Source: Clostridiales bacterium
GTDB lineage: Bacteria > Bacillota > Clostridia > Lachnospirales > CAG-274
Reading direction: 5' to 3'
Length of the DNA: 7,996 bases
NCBI GenBank assembly: GCA_018371275.1
Contig: JAHALF010000026.1
Location: 1 to 7,996 of the forward strand
Shown here: piece by piece, positions 1 to 6,314 of the stretch
How positions within the stretch are numbered: position 1 is the first letter of the stretch
How the letters are laid out: every line of letters begins with the position of its first letter
Program-made: the position numbers and the translations under genes
Notes under the pieces: model-generated
What the model was told of the DNA's origin: nothing
The model's input: only the letters and a program-made list of their open reading frames with translations
Database searches by the model: none

Positions 1-2
1 TT

Positions 3-113
3 AGTAAACATACTATAATTAATTGGGAAAGAGGTAGAACGAAACCTAAGAAACATATACTTATAGCTTTATCATCTATTTATGGAATAGATATTGATAA
101 TTTGAAAGGATAA
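3..113 (+). CDS. HTH (XRE/Cro-CI type) regulator, 3' end only
   Basis: An open frame runs from the window edge to a TAA at 111-113, giving about 36 C-terminal residues. They include INWERGRTKPKK followed by a leucine/isoleucine-rich helix ending YGIDIDNLKG. The WERGR.KP signature, followed by a helix and a '.id.L' ending, is typical of the recognition-helix end and last helices of small phage Cro/CI-family DNA-binding proteins. It sits directly upstream of an early operon on the same strand, so a Cro-like or early-regulator role is likely. The N-terminus lies outside the window, so full length and exact subfamily cannot be judged. Confidence 0.75.
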   Translation, partial: SKHTIINWERGRTKPKKHILIALSSIYGIDIDNLKG

Positions 114-119
114 TAAACG

Positions 120-344
120 ATGTTATACACAAGAGGAATTATTAAAGATATAATTAAAAGTATGAAAGATGAACTTAATAAAACAAGTTTTATTATTATA
201 CTAAATGATAGAAATGAAATAGCGAGAGAGGGACATTTTATATCATTAAATAAAAAATATATAAAAATAATAAGTAAAGAATATGGTATACATAAAATAG
301 CTATAGAAGATATAAACAATATATCATCAGTTGTTACAGAATAA
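120..344 (+). CDS. Small hypothetical phage protein (74 aa)
   Basis: The ATG start lies 9 nt after a modest SD (AAAGGA, 105-110) and only 6 nt after the HTH gene stop, so the two are probably co-transcribed. The protein is lysine/isoleucine-rich, with no signal peptide, membrane helix or cysteine motif. Its second half (GHFISLNKKYIKIISKEYG, then IAIEDINNISS) alternates like a small beta barrel and faintly recalls the C-terminal part of YolD-like phage proteins. That resemblance is weak and from memory, so no function is assigned. The gene is real on the evidence of start, spacing and codon use matching its neighbours. An open frame on the opposite strand across the same DNA is a shadow. Confidence 0.6.
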   Translation: MLYTRGIIKDIIKSMKDELNKTSFIIILNDRNEIAREGHFISLNKKYIKIISKEYGIHKIAIEDINNISSVVTE

Positions 345-349
345 TAAAT

Positions 350-373
350 AAAAAAGTGGCTTAGATAAGCCAC
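350..373 (-). terminator. Perfect hairpin with a U-tract on the minus strand
   Basis: GTGGCTT (356-362) and AAGCCAC (367-373) form a 7-bp perfect stem with the loop AGAT. On the plus strand the hairpin is followed by ACAAAAAAAC, so there is no U-tract. On the minus strand it is followed by TTTTTTATTT (from the A-run at 346-355). The shape is therefore an intrinsic terminator for leftward transcription, although no leftward gene is seen to its right before the toxin at 6825-6926. It may instead be an RNA-processing or stability hairpin between the small gene and the Gp157 gene. Confidence 0.5.
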
Positions 374-434
374 ACAAAAAAACAAACTTAATTAATTATA
401 CAACATATTTTACAAAAAGAAAAGAGGTAAAATT

Positions 435-953
435 ATGAAACAGACAATTTATGAAATAATGGGCGATTATCGTACACTTTATGAAATGGCGTTAGATGAA
501 GAAATGTCAAAAGAGTTTGAAAAGATGTTACAAGATACTAAAGAGAGTATAGACTTTTCATTAGAAGATAAAGCATATAGCTATGCTAAAGTGTGTAAAA
601 ATTTAGCATACAATAGGTCATTATTAGAGGGTCAAGAGAGGTTTTTAAAAGAAGAGCTTGAAAGAATACAAAATAAAATTAAATCAAGTAAGAGCAATGA
701 AAAGCGTGTAAAAGATACGTTGTTAGAGGCAATGCAAATTGCAAAGATACCTAAATTTAAAAATAATGAATTTACTATATATCAAAGTAAAAGTGTCACT
801 GTTGAAGTTTTAGATTGTAAAAAAGCACTGGAACAAAATTTAGCTGTTACTGAAATTAAACTAAATAAAGATAAAATAAAAAGAAAATTACAAGATGGGG
901 AAGATCTAGATTTTGCAGTATTAAAAGAAAGTAAATTTTTAGTTATTAAATAG
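435..953 (+). CDS. Siphovirus Gp157-family protein
   Basis: This 172-residue protein fits the Gp157 family found at the start of recombination/replication operons in Firmicute siphophages. It shows an N-terminal helical segment beginning with MKQTIYEI and a long charged helix likely to form a coiled coil (about residues 50-100, rich in E/K/R/L, with SLLEGQERFLKEELERI). A shorter beta-rich C-terminus follows, containing FTIYQSKSVTVEV. Gp157 proteins are linked to phage resistance in streptococcal phages, but their biochemistry is not established. The ATG follows an AAAGAGGT SD (419-426) at normal spacing. Its TAG stop (951-953) overlaps the SD of the next gene, which implies tight translational coupling to the Sak4-like ATPase. 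Family assignment is from recognised pattern and context, not from a search. Confidence 0.8.
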   Translation: MKQTIYEIMGDYRTLYEMALDEEMSKEFEKMLQDTKESIDFSLEDKAYSYAKVCKNLAYNRSLLEGQERFLKEELERIQNKIKSSKSNEKRVKDTLLEAMQIAKIPKFKNNEFTIYQSKSVTVEVLDCKKALEQNLAVTEIKLNKDKIKRKLQDGEDLDFAVLKESKFLVIK

Positions 954-965
954 GAGGGATTGTTA

Positions 966-1640
966 TTGGCAAAAATAATTGGTATTATGGGCGAAAGTGG
1001 TAGTGGTAAAACTACAAGTATGCGTAACTTAGACCCTACAACAACATTATATATTGATTGTGATAAAAAGGGGCTAAGTTGGAGGGGTTGGAAAGAACAG
1101 TATAATATTGAAAAATTTAATTACATAAAGACAGATGATACAGAAGTAATTTTAAAGACATTAAATCAAATTAATAAGGGTAAAGCAAAGGTTAAAGATG
1201 GTACAGAATTAGATTTACACCATATAAAAACAGTTATCGTAGACACTATTAATGGTATTATGATAGCTGATGAAATGAGGAGATGTAAAGAAAAGGGTTA
1301 TGATAAGTGGCAAGATTTGGCGAAAGCGGTATATGACATTATAGACATATCATTAACTCTTAGAGATGATTTGACAATAATATTTATAGCACATTCTCAA
1401 ACAGAAAGAGACGAAAGCGGTAACGTATTTACTAGAATTAAGACTAATGGTAAAAAGTTAGAAAAAGTGTCTCTTGAAAGCAAAATGACAACAGTTTTGC
1501 ACGCAGTTGTAAAAGATGGTCAATATATATTTGAAACAAAGGCAAACAACTCTACTTGCAAAACACCTATGGGTGCTTTTGAATTAGATGAAATAGAAAA
1601 TGACATAAAAATAGTATTAGAAGCATTAAAAGAATTTTAG
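966..1640 (+). CDS. Sak4-like RecA-fold ATPase (AAA_24 family), phage recombination
   Basis: The protein (224 aa from this start) begins MAKIIGIMGESGSGKTT, with a Walker A (GESGSGKT, residues 9-16) at the extreme N-terminus. A Walker B-like TVIVDT has its aspartate near residue 93, and FIAHSQTERDESG follows as a sensor-type motif. This minimal RecA-core layout is typical of phage Sak4 / 'ATP-binding protein' annealases, which act on single-stranded DNA with an SSB partner. The next gene encodes such a partner candidate. I choose the TTG at 966 because AGGAGGG (952-958) lies 7 nt upstream; the TTG at 960 would leave a 1-nt spacer. The stop TAG (1638-1640) overlaps the next gene's SD. A recombination role is inferred from family and context; a helicase-loader-like ATPase is the alternative. 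Confidence 0.82.
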   Translation: MAKIIGIMGESGSGKTTSMRNLDPTTTLYIDCDKKGLSWRGWKEQYNIEKFNYIKTDDTEVILKTLNQINKGKAKVKDGTELDLHHIKTVIVDTINGIMIADEMRRCKEKGYDKWQDLAKAVYDIIDISLTLRDDLTIIFIAHSQTERDESGNVFTRIKTNGKKLEKVSLESKMTTVLHAVVKDGQYIFETKANNSTCKTPMGAFELDEIENDIKIVLEALKEF

Positions 1641-1652
1641 GAGGAATAAATA

Positions 1653-2231
1653 ATGAAAATACAAGGAATAAAAGGGTATACACAGGAAAGGGCATTAATA
1701 ATTGGAGAAAATAATAGACTAGAGGCAGGTAACTATATATGTAAAATATTAGGTGTTAAATGTACAGATGATAAAAATGGTAATCCTATGTTAGTTATAC
1801 AGTATGATATAGCAGAGGGAGAATATAAAGACTATTACCAAAATCTACATAAATCTAAAATAGAAACTAATAAAGAGGCAAAATATCAAGGTACAAAATA
1901 TCAAGGTATGACTGGTAAATCTCTTAAGATTTATAAAGGGATATTAACATCTCTTGAAAAATCAAACAATATAAAATTAGATGGCGAAAATGGATTTGAT
2001 AGTGAAGAATTAAAAGGAAAGGTATTTTTAGGTAGATTTGGAGAAGAGGAGTATTTAGGAGATGATAATCAAATAAAAACATCTACTAAGTTAAGATATA
2101 TAACATCTACAGACAAAAAAGATTTACCCATTTTAGATAAAAAAGCTTTAAAAGATATACCTAAACAACAGGCTAATGATAGTTTTTATAGTGTAGAAAC
2201 TAATGTAGAAGATGATATGTTGCCGTTTTAA
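1653..2231 (+). CDS. DUF669 family protein, SSB-like with acidic C-terminal tip
   Basis: The ATG lies 8 nt after AGGAGG (1639-1644). The 192-residue protein has the DUF669 layout: an N-terminal strand region leading to LEAGNYICKILGVKCTDD, then VIQYDIAEGEYKDYY, and a later LKGKVFLGRFGEEEY strand pair followed by LRYITST. It ends in EDDMLPF. This acidic stretch capped by Pro-Phe resembles the DDDIPF-type tip that SSB proteins use to recruit partners. DUF669 genes commonly sit beside Sak4-like ATPases and phage helicases, so a single-strand DNA-binding role as Sak4 partner is likely, though inferred. KYQGTKYQGM reflects a 15-nt tandem duplication. A rho-independent terminator follows the stop after 9 nt. 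Confidence 0.75.
   Translation: MKIQGIKGYTQERALIIGENNRLEAGNYICKILGVKCTDDKNGNPMLVIQYDIAEGEYKDYYQNLHKSKIETNKEAKYQGTKYQGMTGKSLKIYKGILTSLEKSNNIKLDGENGFDSEELKGKVFLGRFGEEEYLGDDNQIKTSTKLRYITSTDKKDLPILDKKALKDIPKQQANDSFYSVETNVEDDMLPF
1881..1908 (+). repeat. Short in-frame tandem repeat (15-nt period)
   Basis: AAATATCAAGGTA occurs at 1881-1893 and again at 1896-1908, encoding KYQG-T-KYQG. The period is a multiple of three, so the frame is kept. It is probably a local slippage duplication in the DUF669 gene. Confidence 0.6.
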
Positions 2232-2240
2232 TAACTGTTA

Positions 2241-2273
2241 AGGGGGTAGGTTTTACCTATCCCTTATTTTTAA
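2241..2273 (+). terminator. Intra-operon intrinsic terminator between DUF669 and the D5 helicase
   Basis: The arm AGGGGGTAGGT (2241-2251), the loop TTT and the arm ACCTATCCCTT (2255-2265) form an 11-bp stem with two G-U pairs. ATTTTTAA follows. It sits 9 nt after the DUF669 stop and ends right at the SD of the next gene, leaving no room for a promoter in between. It should therefore act as an attenuator that lowers helicase expression relative to the recombination genes. Confidence 0.75.
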
Positions 2274-2274
2274 G

Positions 2275-2291
2275 AGGAGGTGATAAACATT
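2275..2291 (+). promoter_or_regulatory. Perfect extended SD with an apparent ATT start codon
   Basis: GGAGGTGAT (2276-2284) matches the 16S anti-SD over nine bases. The only conventional start codon nearby in frame, GTG at 2280, lies inside the SD itself and cannot be used with it. ATT at 2289-2291 is in frame, 8 nt after AGGAGG, which is the ideal distance. Confidence 0.6.
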
Positions 2292-4010
2292 AATACAAGT
2301 TTTAATCAATTTGAATATTATAAAGACTTAATAAGAAATGAACAGCCACTTAAAAGACAATTTGTTTTTATAGTAAGTGATGAAGAAATAAGGTTACTAA
2401 TATATGCCTTAGGGTATTCAAGTATATTTTTAGATAAGGATGAGAGTATTAATAATTTTATTAACTTTACAGTAAAAAATTCATTGTTTGTAGATAATGG
2501 CATAAATGAAAATGGAGATGTAAAAGCAGACGCAAGTTATATAAGTAATTTTATATATTTACCTTGTCTTAATAAATATAGCAATGAAAAAATAATAAAT
2601 ACTTTTAGACAAAATTATATTAAGGTAGATAAAGAGGCTTGGAAAGTATTTACTAAAAAAGGTAAAAATTTGGAATATTACAAAAGCAATTTAGATGATT
2701 TAGAAAGTCTTTTAGAAGATTATACAAGTAAATTTGTAAAAGTTAATAATCATAACTTTGATATGGAAAAAGGAAAAATAAGTACTAAAAAACTTGATAT
2801 GGAAATGTTAGCAGATTATTTAGTTGATAAATATAAAATAATAAAAATAGAAGATACATTATATTATTATTGCAATAATGAAAAGTATTATATAATGCTG
2901 AATGATGAAAAATTTACTGAAATAATAATGCAGGAAGTTTACAATACTACAAAAAATAAACGAAAAGAATATTATCCTTATATAAAAAAAAATGCACATA
3001 AAAAAGAACATACAGGGAATAATTACTTAGTCTTTAAAAATGGTATTTTAGATATAAAGGAAGAGCAATTATTACCTTTTAATGAAGAAATAATTGTTAC
3101 TAATAAGATACAATTTAACTATACTAATGAAAAAACAGAAGAAACACAGGAAAAAGCTGAAAAATTATTGAGTACTTGGGCAAATAATAATGATGATATA
3201 ATTCAGTTGATTTATGAAATTATAGGATATACATTATATAGGACAAACCCTTTAGGAAAAACTTTTTTTCTACAAGGTAGTGGAGGTAATGGTAAAAGTA
3301 CATTTTTTGATTTTTTAACTTTTTTATTTGGCAATAAAAATGTATTACATAGAGAATTAGAAGATTTTGATAAGGAATATAATGCAATTTCATTAAATGG
3401 AAAGATGCTTACTATATGTGATGATATAGACAATAGGTATATTTCAAAGGTTGGAGTATTTAAAAAAATTGTTACAGGTGAGTATATAACTGGTAGGGCA
3501 TTATATGAAAGTACACAGGAGTTTAGATATATGGGCAAGTTACTACTTTCAGGCAATGAAGTCCCACGATTTAATGATACATCAAATGGATTAGGTAGGC
3601 GTCTTGTAATACTACCTTTTAAGGCAGATTTAAGAGGAAAACCTAATATAAACTTTAGAGATGAATTTTTTACAAAAGAAATAGCAGAATACATATTATA
3701 TAAATCTTTTAAATATCTGAAAAAAGTATTGTCAAGTGGTGGATTTACTAAACCAGAAGATGTTACTATTGCTCTTAAAGAATACCACAGATACAACAAT
3801 CCAGTAATTGAATTTATAGAAGAAAATAAAGAAATAATAAATACAAAGGCTTGTAGTTTTGTTTATAGTAATTATAAAAATTTTTGTGATGAAATAGGGG
3901 CTAAGTCTTTAGGTCGTAATGCTTTTTATAAAAAGATGGAAGAACAAGGATATAAAAAGACAAAAGTAAGAGTAGAGGATATGGTTAATTGGCAGTTTTG
4001 TGTATTTTAA
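2289..4010 (+). CDS. D5/P4-family phage replicative helicase (primase-helicase type)
   Basis: The protein is 573 aa from the ATT start. The C-terminal half is an SF3-type AAA+ helicase: Walker A GSGGNGKST (from residue 330), Walker B LTICDDID (374-381), sensor asparagine in LLLSGNEVPRFND (N423) and arginine finger in GLGRRL (434-439). A D5_N-like region precedes it. The final 60 residues (SNYKNFCDEIGAKSLGRNAFYKKM) look like the winged-helix DNA-binding tail of P4-type primases, a candidate origin-binding element given the iteron cluster immediately downstream. The N-terminal 200 residues show no clear primase zinc or Prim-Pol motif; FIVSDEEIRLLIYALGY (25-43) faintly resembles a degenerate TOPRIM pattern. 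Priming activity is therefore unproven. The role is duplex unwinding at the phage origin. Helicase identity is firm; the start codon is unusual. Confidence 0.88.
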   Translation: MNTSFNQFEYYKDLIRNEQPLKRQFVFIVSDEEIRLLIYALGYSSIFLDKDESINNFINFTVKNSLFVDNGINENGDVKADASYISNFIYLPCLNKYSNEKIINTFRQNYIKVDKEAWKVFTKKGKNLEYYKSNLDDLESLLEDYTSKFVKVNNHNFDMEKGKISTKKLDMEMLADYLVDKYKIIKIEDTLYYYCNNEKYYIMLNDEKFTEIIMQEVYNTTKNKRKEYYPYIKKNAHKKEHTGNNYLVFKNGILDIKEEQLLPFNEEIIVTNKIQFNYTNEKTEETQEKAEKLLSTWANNNDDIIQLIYEIIGYTLYRTNPLGKTFFLQGSGGNGKSTFFDFLTFLFGNKNVLHRELEDFDKEYNAISLNGKMLTICDDIDNRYISKVGVFKKIVTGEYITGRALYESTQEFRYMGKLLLSGNEVPRFNDTSNGLGRRLVILPFKADLRGKPNINFRDEFFTKEIAEYILYKSFKYLKKVLSSGGFTKPEDVTIALKEYHRYNNPVIEFIEENKEIINTKACSFVYSNYKNFCDEIGAKSLGRNAFYKKMEEQGYKKTKVRVEDMVNWQFCVF

Positions 4011-4196
4011 TGTTCCAGTTTATGTTCCATTTTGTTCTAGTTTATGTTCCAATTATTTTTTATTGATTTAGGCTTATTTACTATATGTTCCATTTTGTTC
4101 CACTTTTTTTTATAAAAATAAAAAAATAAATAAGATATATATAATAAAAAGTTATAACAATAGAAGAAAAAATGGAACAAACTAGAACACGGAACA
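4011..4196. repeat. Nine TGTTCYA iterons flanking an A/T tract: candidate replication origin
   Basis: Six forward TGTTCCA/TGTTCTA copies start at 4011, 4023, 4033, 4045, 4086 and 4096. Three inverted copies follow: TGGAACA at 4173, TAGAACA at 4183 and CGGAACA at 4190. Forward spacings are 12, 10, 12, 41 and 10, close to one helical turn apart from the gap. The 70 bases between the two sets (4103-4172) are nearly all A/T and could be a duplex-unwinding element. The right-hand set mirrors 4020-4051 as a long imperfect inverted repeat. No gene fits the gap. Position directly after the helicase gene supports an origin read by its C-terminal winged helix, as in P4-type systems. Operator sites or an RNA hairpin are alternatives. 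Confidence 0.6.
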
Positions 4197-4222
4197 TAAT
4201 ATTTTTTTAGAAAGGTAAAAAA

Positions 4223-4633
4223 ATGAAAAATAACAAAATAATAGGCAATGAGTTTGAAAAAGAATTTGCCCTATATTTACAGGAGAGAGGAATGTTTGTA
4301 TATAATTTGCCTAACAAATATACAGGACAACCTTTTGATATAATAGCAGTTAAAAATAATGTATTTTATGCTTTTGAGTGTAAGCATTGTAATAATAATT
4401 ATTTTAGACTTAATAGGGTAGAAGATAATCAAATACAAGTATTAAGAAAATTGAATAAAGCTAGTACAAGTAATTATTATTTTGTTTTTAAGTTTGATGA
4501 TTGTATTAGGTTTTGTCATGTAGATTATATAGAAAATTGTATAAAAATATCAAGAAAAAATATAAAAAAAGAAGAATTAAAGGAGATAGAGGTATTATTA
4601 AATGAAATCAAAGCATTGGAGATGATATTATAG
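4223..4633 (+). CDS. PD-(D/E)XK nuclease, Holliday-junction resolvase-like (RecU/Hjc type)
   Basis: The protein is 136 aa, with its ATG 7 nt after AGAAAGG (4209-4215). The resolvase motif order is visible: GNEFEKEFA (E10/E12) on the first helix, then LPNKYTGQPFDIIAV with catalytic D39, then FYAFECK with the E52-x-K54 pair, then a downstream Gln (Q70) in DNQIQVLRKL. Length and order match archaeal Hjc-like and RecU/PBP-related factor A resolvases in Firmicute phages, which cut four-way junctions to resolve recombined or replicated concatemers. It lacks the long N-terminal extension of host RecU. It is the first gene after the iteron region and abuts the SF2 helicase gene, whose apparent start overlaps this stop. 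Fold assignment is confident; junction specificity is inferred from context. Confidence 0.8.
   Translation: MKNNKIIGNEFEKEFALYLQERGMFVYNLPNKYTGQPFDIIAVKNNVFYAFECKHCNNNYFRLNRVEDNQIQVLRKLNKASTSNYYFVFKFDDCIRFCHVDYIENCIKISRKNIKKEELKEIEVLLNEIKALEMIL
4618..4633 (+). promoter_or_regulatory. Coupling site with near-perfect SD and apparent ATA (or ATT) start
   Basis: GGAGATGAT (4618-4626) differs by one base from GGAGGTGAT. ATA at 4630 lies 8 nt after GGAG, and ATT at 4627 lies 5 nt after it. ATA overlaps the resolvase stop as ATAG (4630-4633), the same geometry as the common ATGA overlap. The ATG at 4622 is in the resolvase frame and would give only M-I-L-stop. Confidence 0.55.
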
Positions 4634-6009
4634 AAATTATAGTAAGCAATCAAATAACATTTAAAAATTGTATAAATGATATAAAAGAATATTGTAAGAA
4701 AAATTTTATTATAGATAATCCAGAATATACAACATTGAAAAGACTTGGTAAATGGACAGGGAATACTCCCAAATATTTATATATGTACAGTGAAAATTGT
4801 AATGACTTAATAATACCTATCGGATTATTTTCTAAAATAAAAAATAAATTTGATTTATCAATATATAAAAAGCAAGTAAGCTTAGCAGATGATAAAAAGT
4901 TTAATTTTAAAAGTGATATAAATTTATATGACTATCAACAAGTAGCAGTATATGAAATGATTAAAAAAGGTTATGGAATATTACTTGCACCTACTGGAAG
5001 TGGTAAAACTCAAATAGGTATTGCTTTAGCTTGTAAGCTAGGGTATAAAACATTATGGATAACACATACAAAAGACTTATTAAAGCAGTCTTATGATAGG
5101 GCTAAACAATATATAGATGATAAATATTTAGGAACTATTACAGATGGCAAAATAAATATAAAAGATGGGATTACTTTTGCTACTGTACAAACATTGAGTG
5201 AACAGGATTTACATAGTTTAAAATATGAATTTAACACAGTGATAGTTGATGAGTGCCATAGACTAGCAGGAACACCAACAAAGTTGAAACAATTTAGTAA
5301 AATTGTAAATAACTTAGCAGCTAGACATAAATTTGGATTAACAGCCACATTACATAGAAGTGATAAACTAGAACAAACTACAATGTCTTATTTAGGTAAT
5401 ATTGCTTATGAGGTAAAAAGGGAATATGTAAAAGATAAAATAATAAATCCTAAAATAATTAAAGTTGGCACAGGAATAGAGCTAACAGATGAATGTTTAT
5501 TAACTGATGGAACAATAGATAACAATAAATTATTAACTTATTTATCACAAAATACAGATAGAAATTTGCTTATAAGTAAGTATATATTAAATAATAAAGA
5601 TAATTATAATTTAATATTAAGCCATAGAATAGAACAATTAGAAAATATATATATTACTCTTCCAGAGGGAGAAAAAGAAAAATCAGTAATATTAAGCTCT
5701 AAATTAAATAAAAAAAGTCGTGAAAAAGCTATTAATGATATGCAGAAAGGATTAAAAAGATATATGTTTGCTACATATTCATTAGCTAAAGAGGGACTAG
5801 ATATACAAAGGTTGGACAGGCTTTATTTAGTATCATCTTCTAAAGATAAAGCAGTAGTACAGCAAAGTATAGGTAGAGTTATGAGAATATTTGAAAATAA
5901 AAAAACACCTATAGTATATGACTTTGTAGATGACTATATAAAAGCTAATAAAGATTTTATTAAACGTAAAGGATTTTATAAAAATTGTGGTTGTGGTGTA
6001 AGTGGATAA
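4630..6009 (+). CDS. SF2 DEAD/DEAH-box helicase, phage replication type
   Basis: The protein is about 459 aa from ATA 4630. Motifs run in order: Q-like DYQQVAVYEM, Walker A APTGSGKT (K126), Ia ITHTKDLLKQ, II DECH (207-210), III GLTATLHR (from 236), V LAKEGLDIQRLDRLYLVSS and VI QSIGRVMR (412-419). It ends in a cysteine-bearing NCGCGVSG tail. The first obvious conventional start, TTG 4735, has no SD and would remove EIIVSNQITFKN and the following helix, which match the N-terminus I recall for phage helicases of this family (...VSN.I.I...). The frame is open upstream to a TGA at 4603, so the gene very likely starts at ATA 4630 or ATT 4627, coupled to the resolvase. The role is remodelling of forks or recombination intermediates. 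Helicase identity is certain; the precise substrate is unknown. Confidence 0.88.
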   Translation: MEIIVSNQITFKNCINDIKEYCKKNFIIDNPEYTTLKRLGKWTGNTPKYLYMYSENCNDLIIPIGLFSKIKNKFDLSIYKKQVSLADDKKFNFKSDINLYDYQQVAVYEMIKKGYGILLAPTGSGKTQIGIALACKLGYKTLWITHTKDLLKQSYDRAKQYIDDKYLGTITDGKINIKDGITFATVQTLSEQDLHSLKYEFNTVIVDECHRLAGTPTKLKQFSKIVNNLAARHKFGLTATLHRSDKLEQTTMSYLGNIAYEVKREYVKDKIINPKIIKVGTGIELTDECLLTDGTIDNNKLLTYLSQNTDRNLLISKYILNNKDNYNLILSHRIEQLENIYITLPEGEKEKSVILSSKLNKKSREKAINDMQKGLKRYMFATYSLAKEGLDIQRLDRLYLVSSSKDKAVVQQSIGRVMRIFENKKTPIVYDFVDDYIKANKDFIKRKGFYKNCGCGVSG

Positions 6010-6304
6010 TTTAGAAGAAATTAAAAAAAGGATAGAAAGGGCAGAAAAGTTACCAGCAGAAATTAGAGAACAATTTTTATTTGACTATTTAAAATTGAAA
6101 GTTTTAGAATTTAAAGAATATAAATCAGATTATATTTTATGGAATGTGTTTTGTAAATTAATATGTTTTGCAGAAGATAAAAACATTATATCTAAGGATA
6201 ATATAATAAAATTTATAGAACAATTTGAAGAAGAGTATAAAGCTAAAAAAGAGTTTAATCTTGATTTATTAATACAGTTTATTAGTTATATTTTGGATAA
6301 GTAA
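6002..6304 (+). CDS. Small hypothetical phage protein (100 aa)
   Basis: It starts at GTG 6002 inside the end of the helicase gene (8-nt overlap), with only a weak upstream SD, so translation probably depends on coupling to the helicase. The product is highly charged and predicted helical (EEIKKRIERAEKLPAEIREQFL at the N-terminus), with alternating acidic/basic helices, no membrane segment and no metal motif. I do not recognise a family. Its place between the helicase and a sigma-like regulator suggests an accessory early protein. It ends with TAA at 6302-6304, 1 nt before the GGAGG SD of the next gene, consistent with a continuous operon. Confidence 0.65.
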   Translation: MDNLEEIKKRIERAEKLPAEIREQFLFDYLKLKVLEFKEYKSDYILWNVFCKLICFAEDKNIISKDNIIKFIEQFEEEYKAKKEFNLDLLIQFISYILDK

Positions 6305-6314
6305 TGGAGGTAAT

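Noticed and set aside
80..385. 101-codon open frame on the minus strand with hydrophobic product
   Set aside because: It lies antisense to the small plus-strand gene and HTH tail, has no SD, and its hydrophobicity follows from reading A/T-rich lysine codons backwards.
960..965. TTG at 960 as start of the Sak4-like gene
   Set aside because: It would lie 1 nt from AGGAGGG; TTG 966 has a 7-nt spacer and gives a normal N-terminus.
2318..2503. 61-codon minus-strand open frame
   Set aside because: It is antisense to the start of the D5 helicase gene, with no initiation signals.
3212..3799. 195-codon minus-strand open frame within the helicase gene
   Set aside because: It is antisense to the conserved Walker A, Walker B and arginine-finger coding sequence; no SD or family resemblance.
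4022..4066. Short ATG frame MFHFVLVYVP... in the iteron region
   Set aside because: Only 14 codons, no SD, and it merely reads through the TGTTCCA repeats.
4137..4145. TATAAT at 4140-4145 as promoter for the resolvase gene
   Set aside because: It sits in pure A/T sequence with no -35 at 16-18 nt, so the match is expected by chance.
4011..4196. Repeats considered as a CRISPR array
   Set aside because: Units are only 7 nt, irregularly spaced by 10-12 nt, in both orientations and without spacers; iterons fit better.
4606..4633. Programmed -1 frameshift fusing resolvase to SF2 helicase
   Set aside because: No slippery heptamer is present in the overlap window where both frames are open; re-initiation at ATAG with a strong SD explains it better.
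5091..5348. 85-codon minus-strand open frame within the SF2 helicase gene
   Set aside because: It is antisense to motif II and III coding sequence, with no SD; a chance frame.
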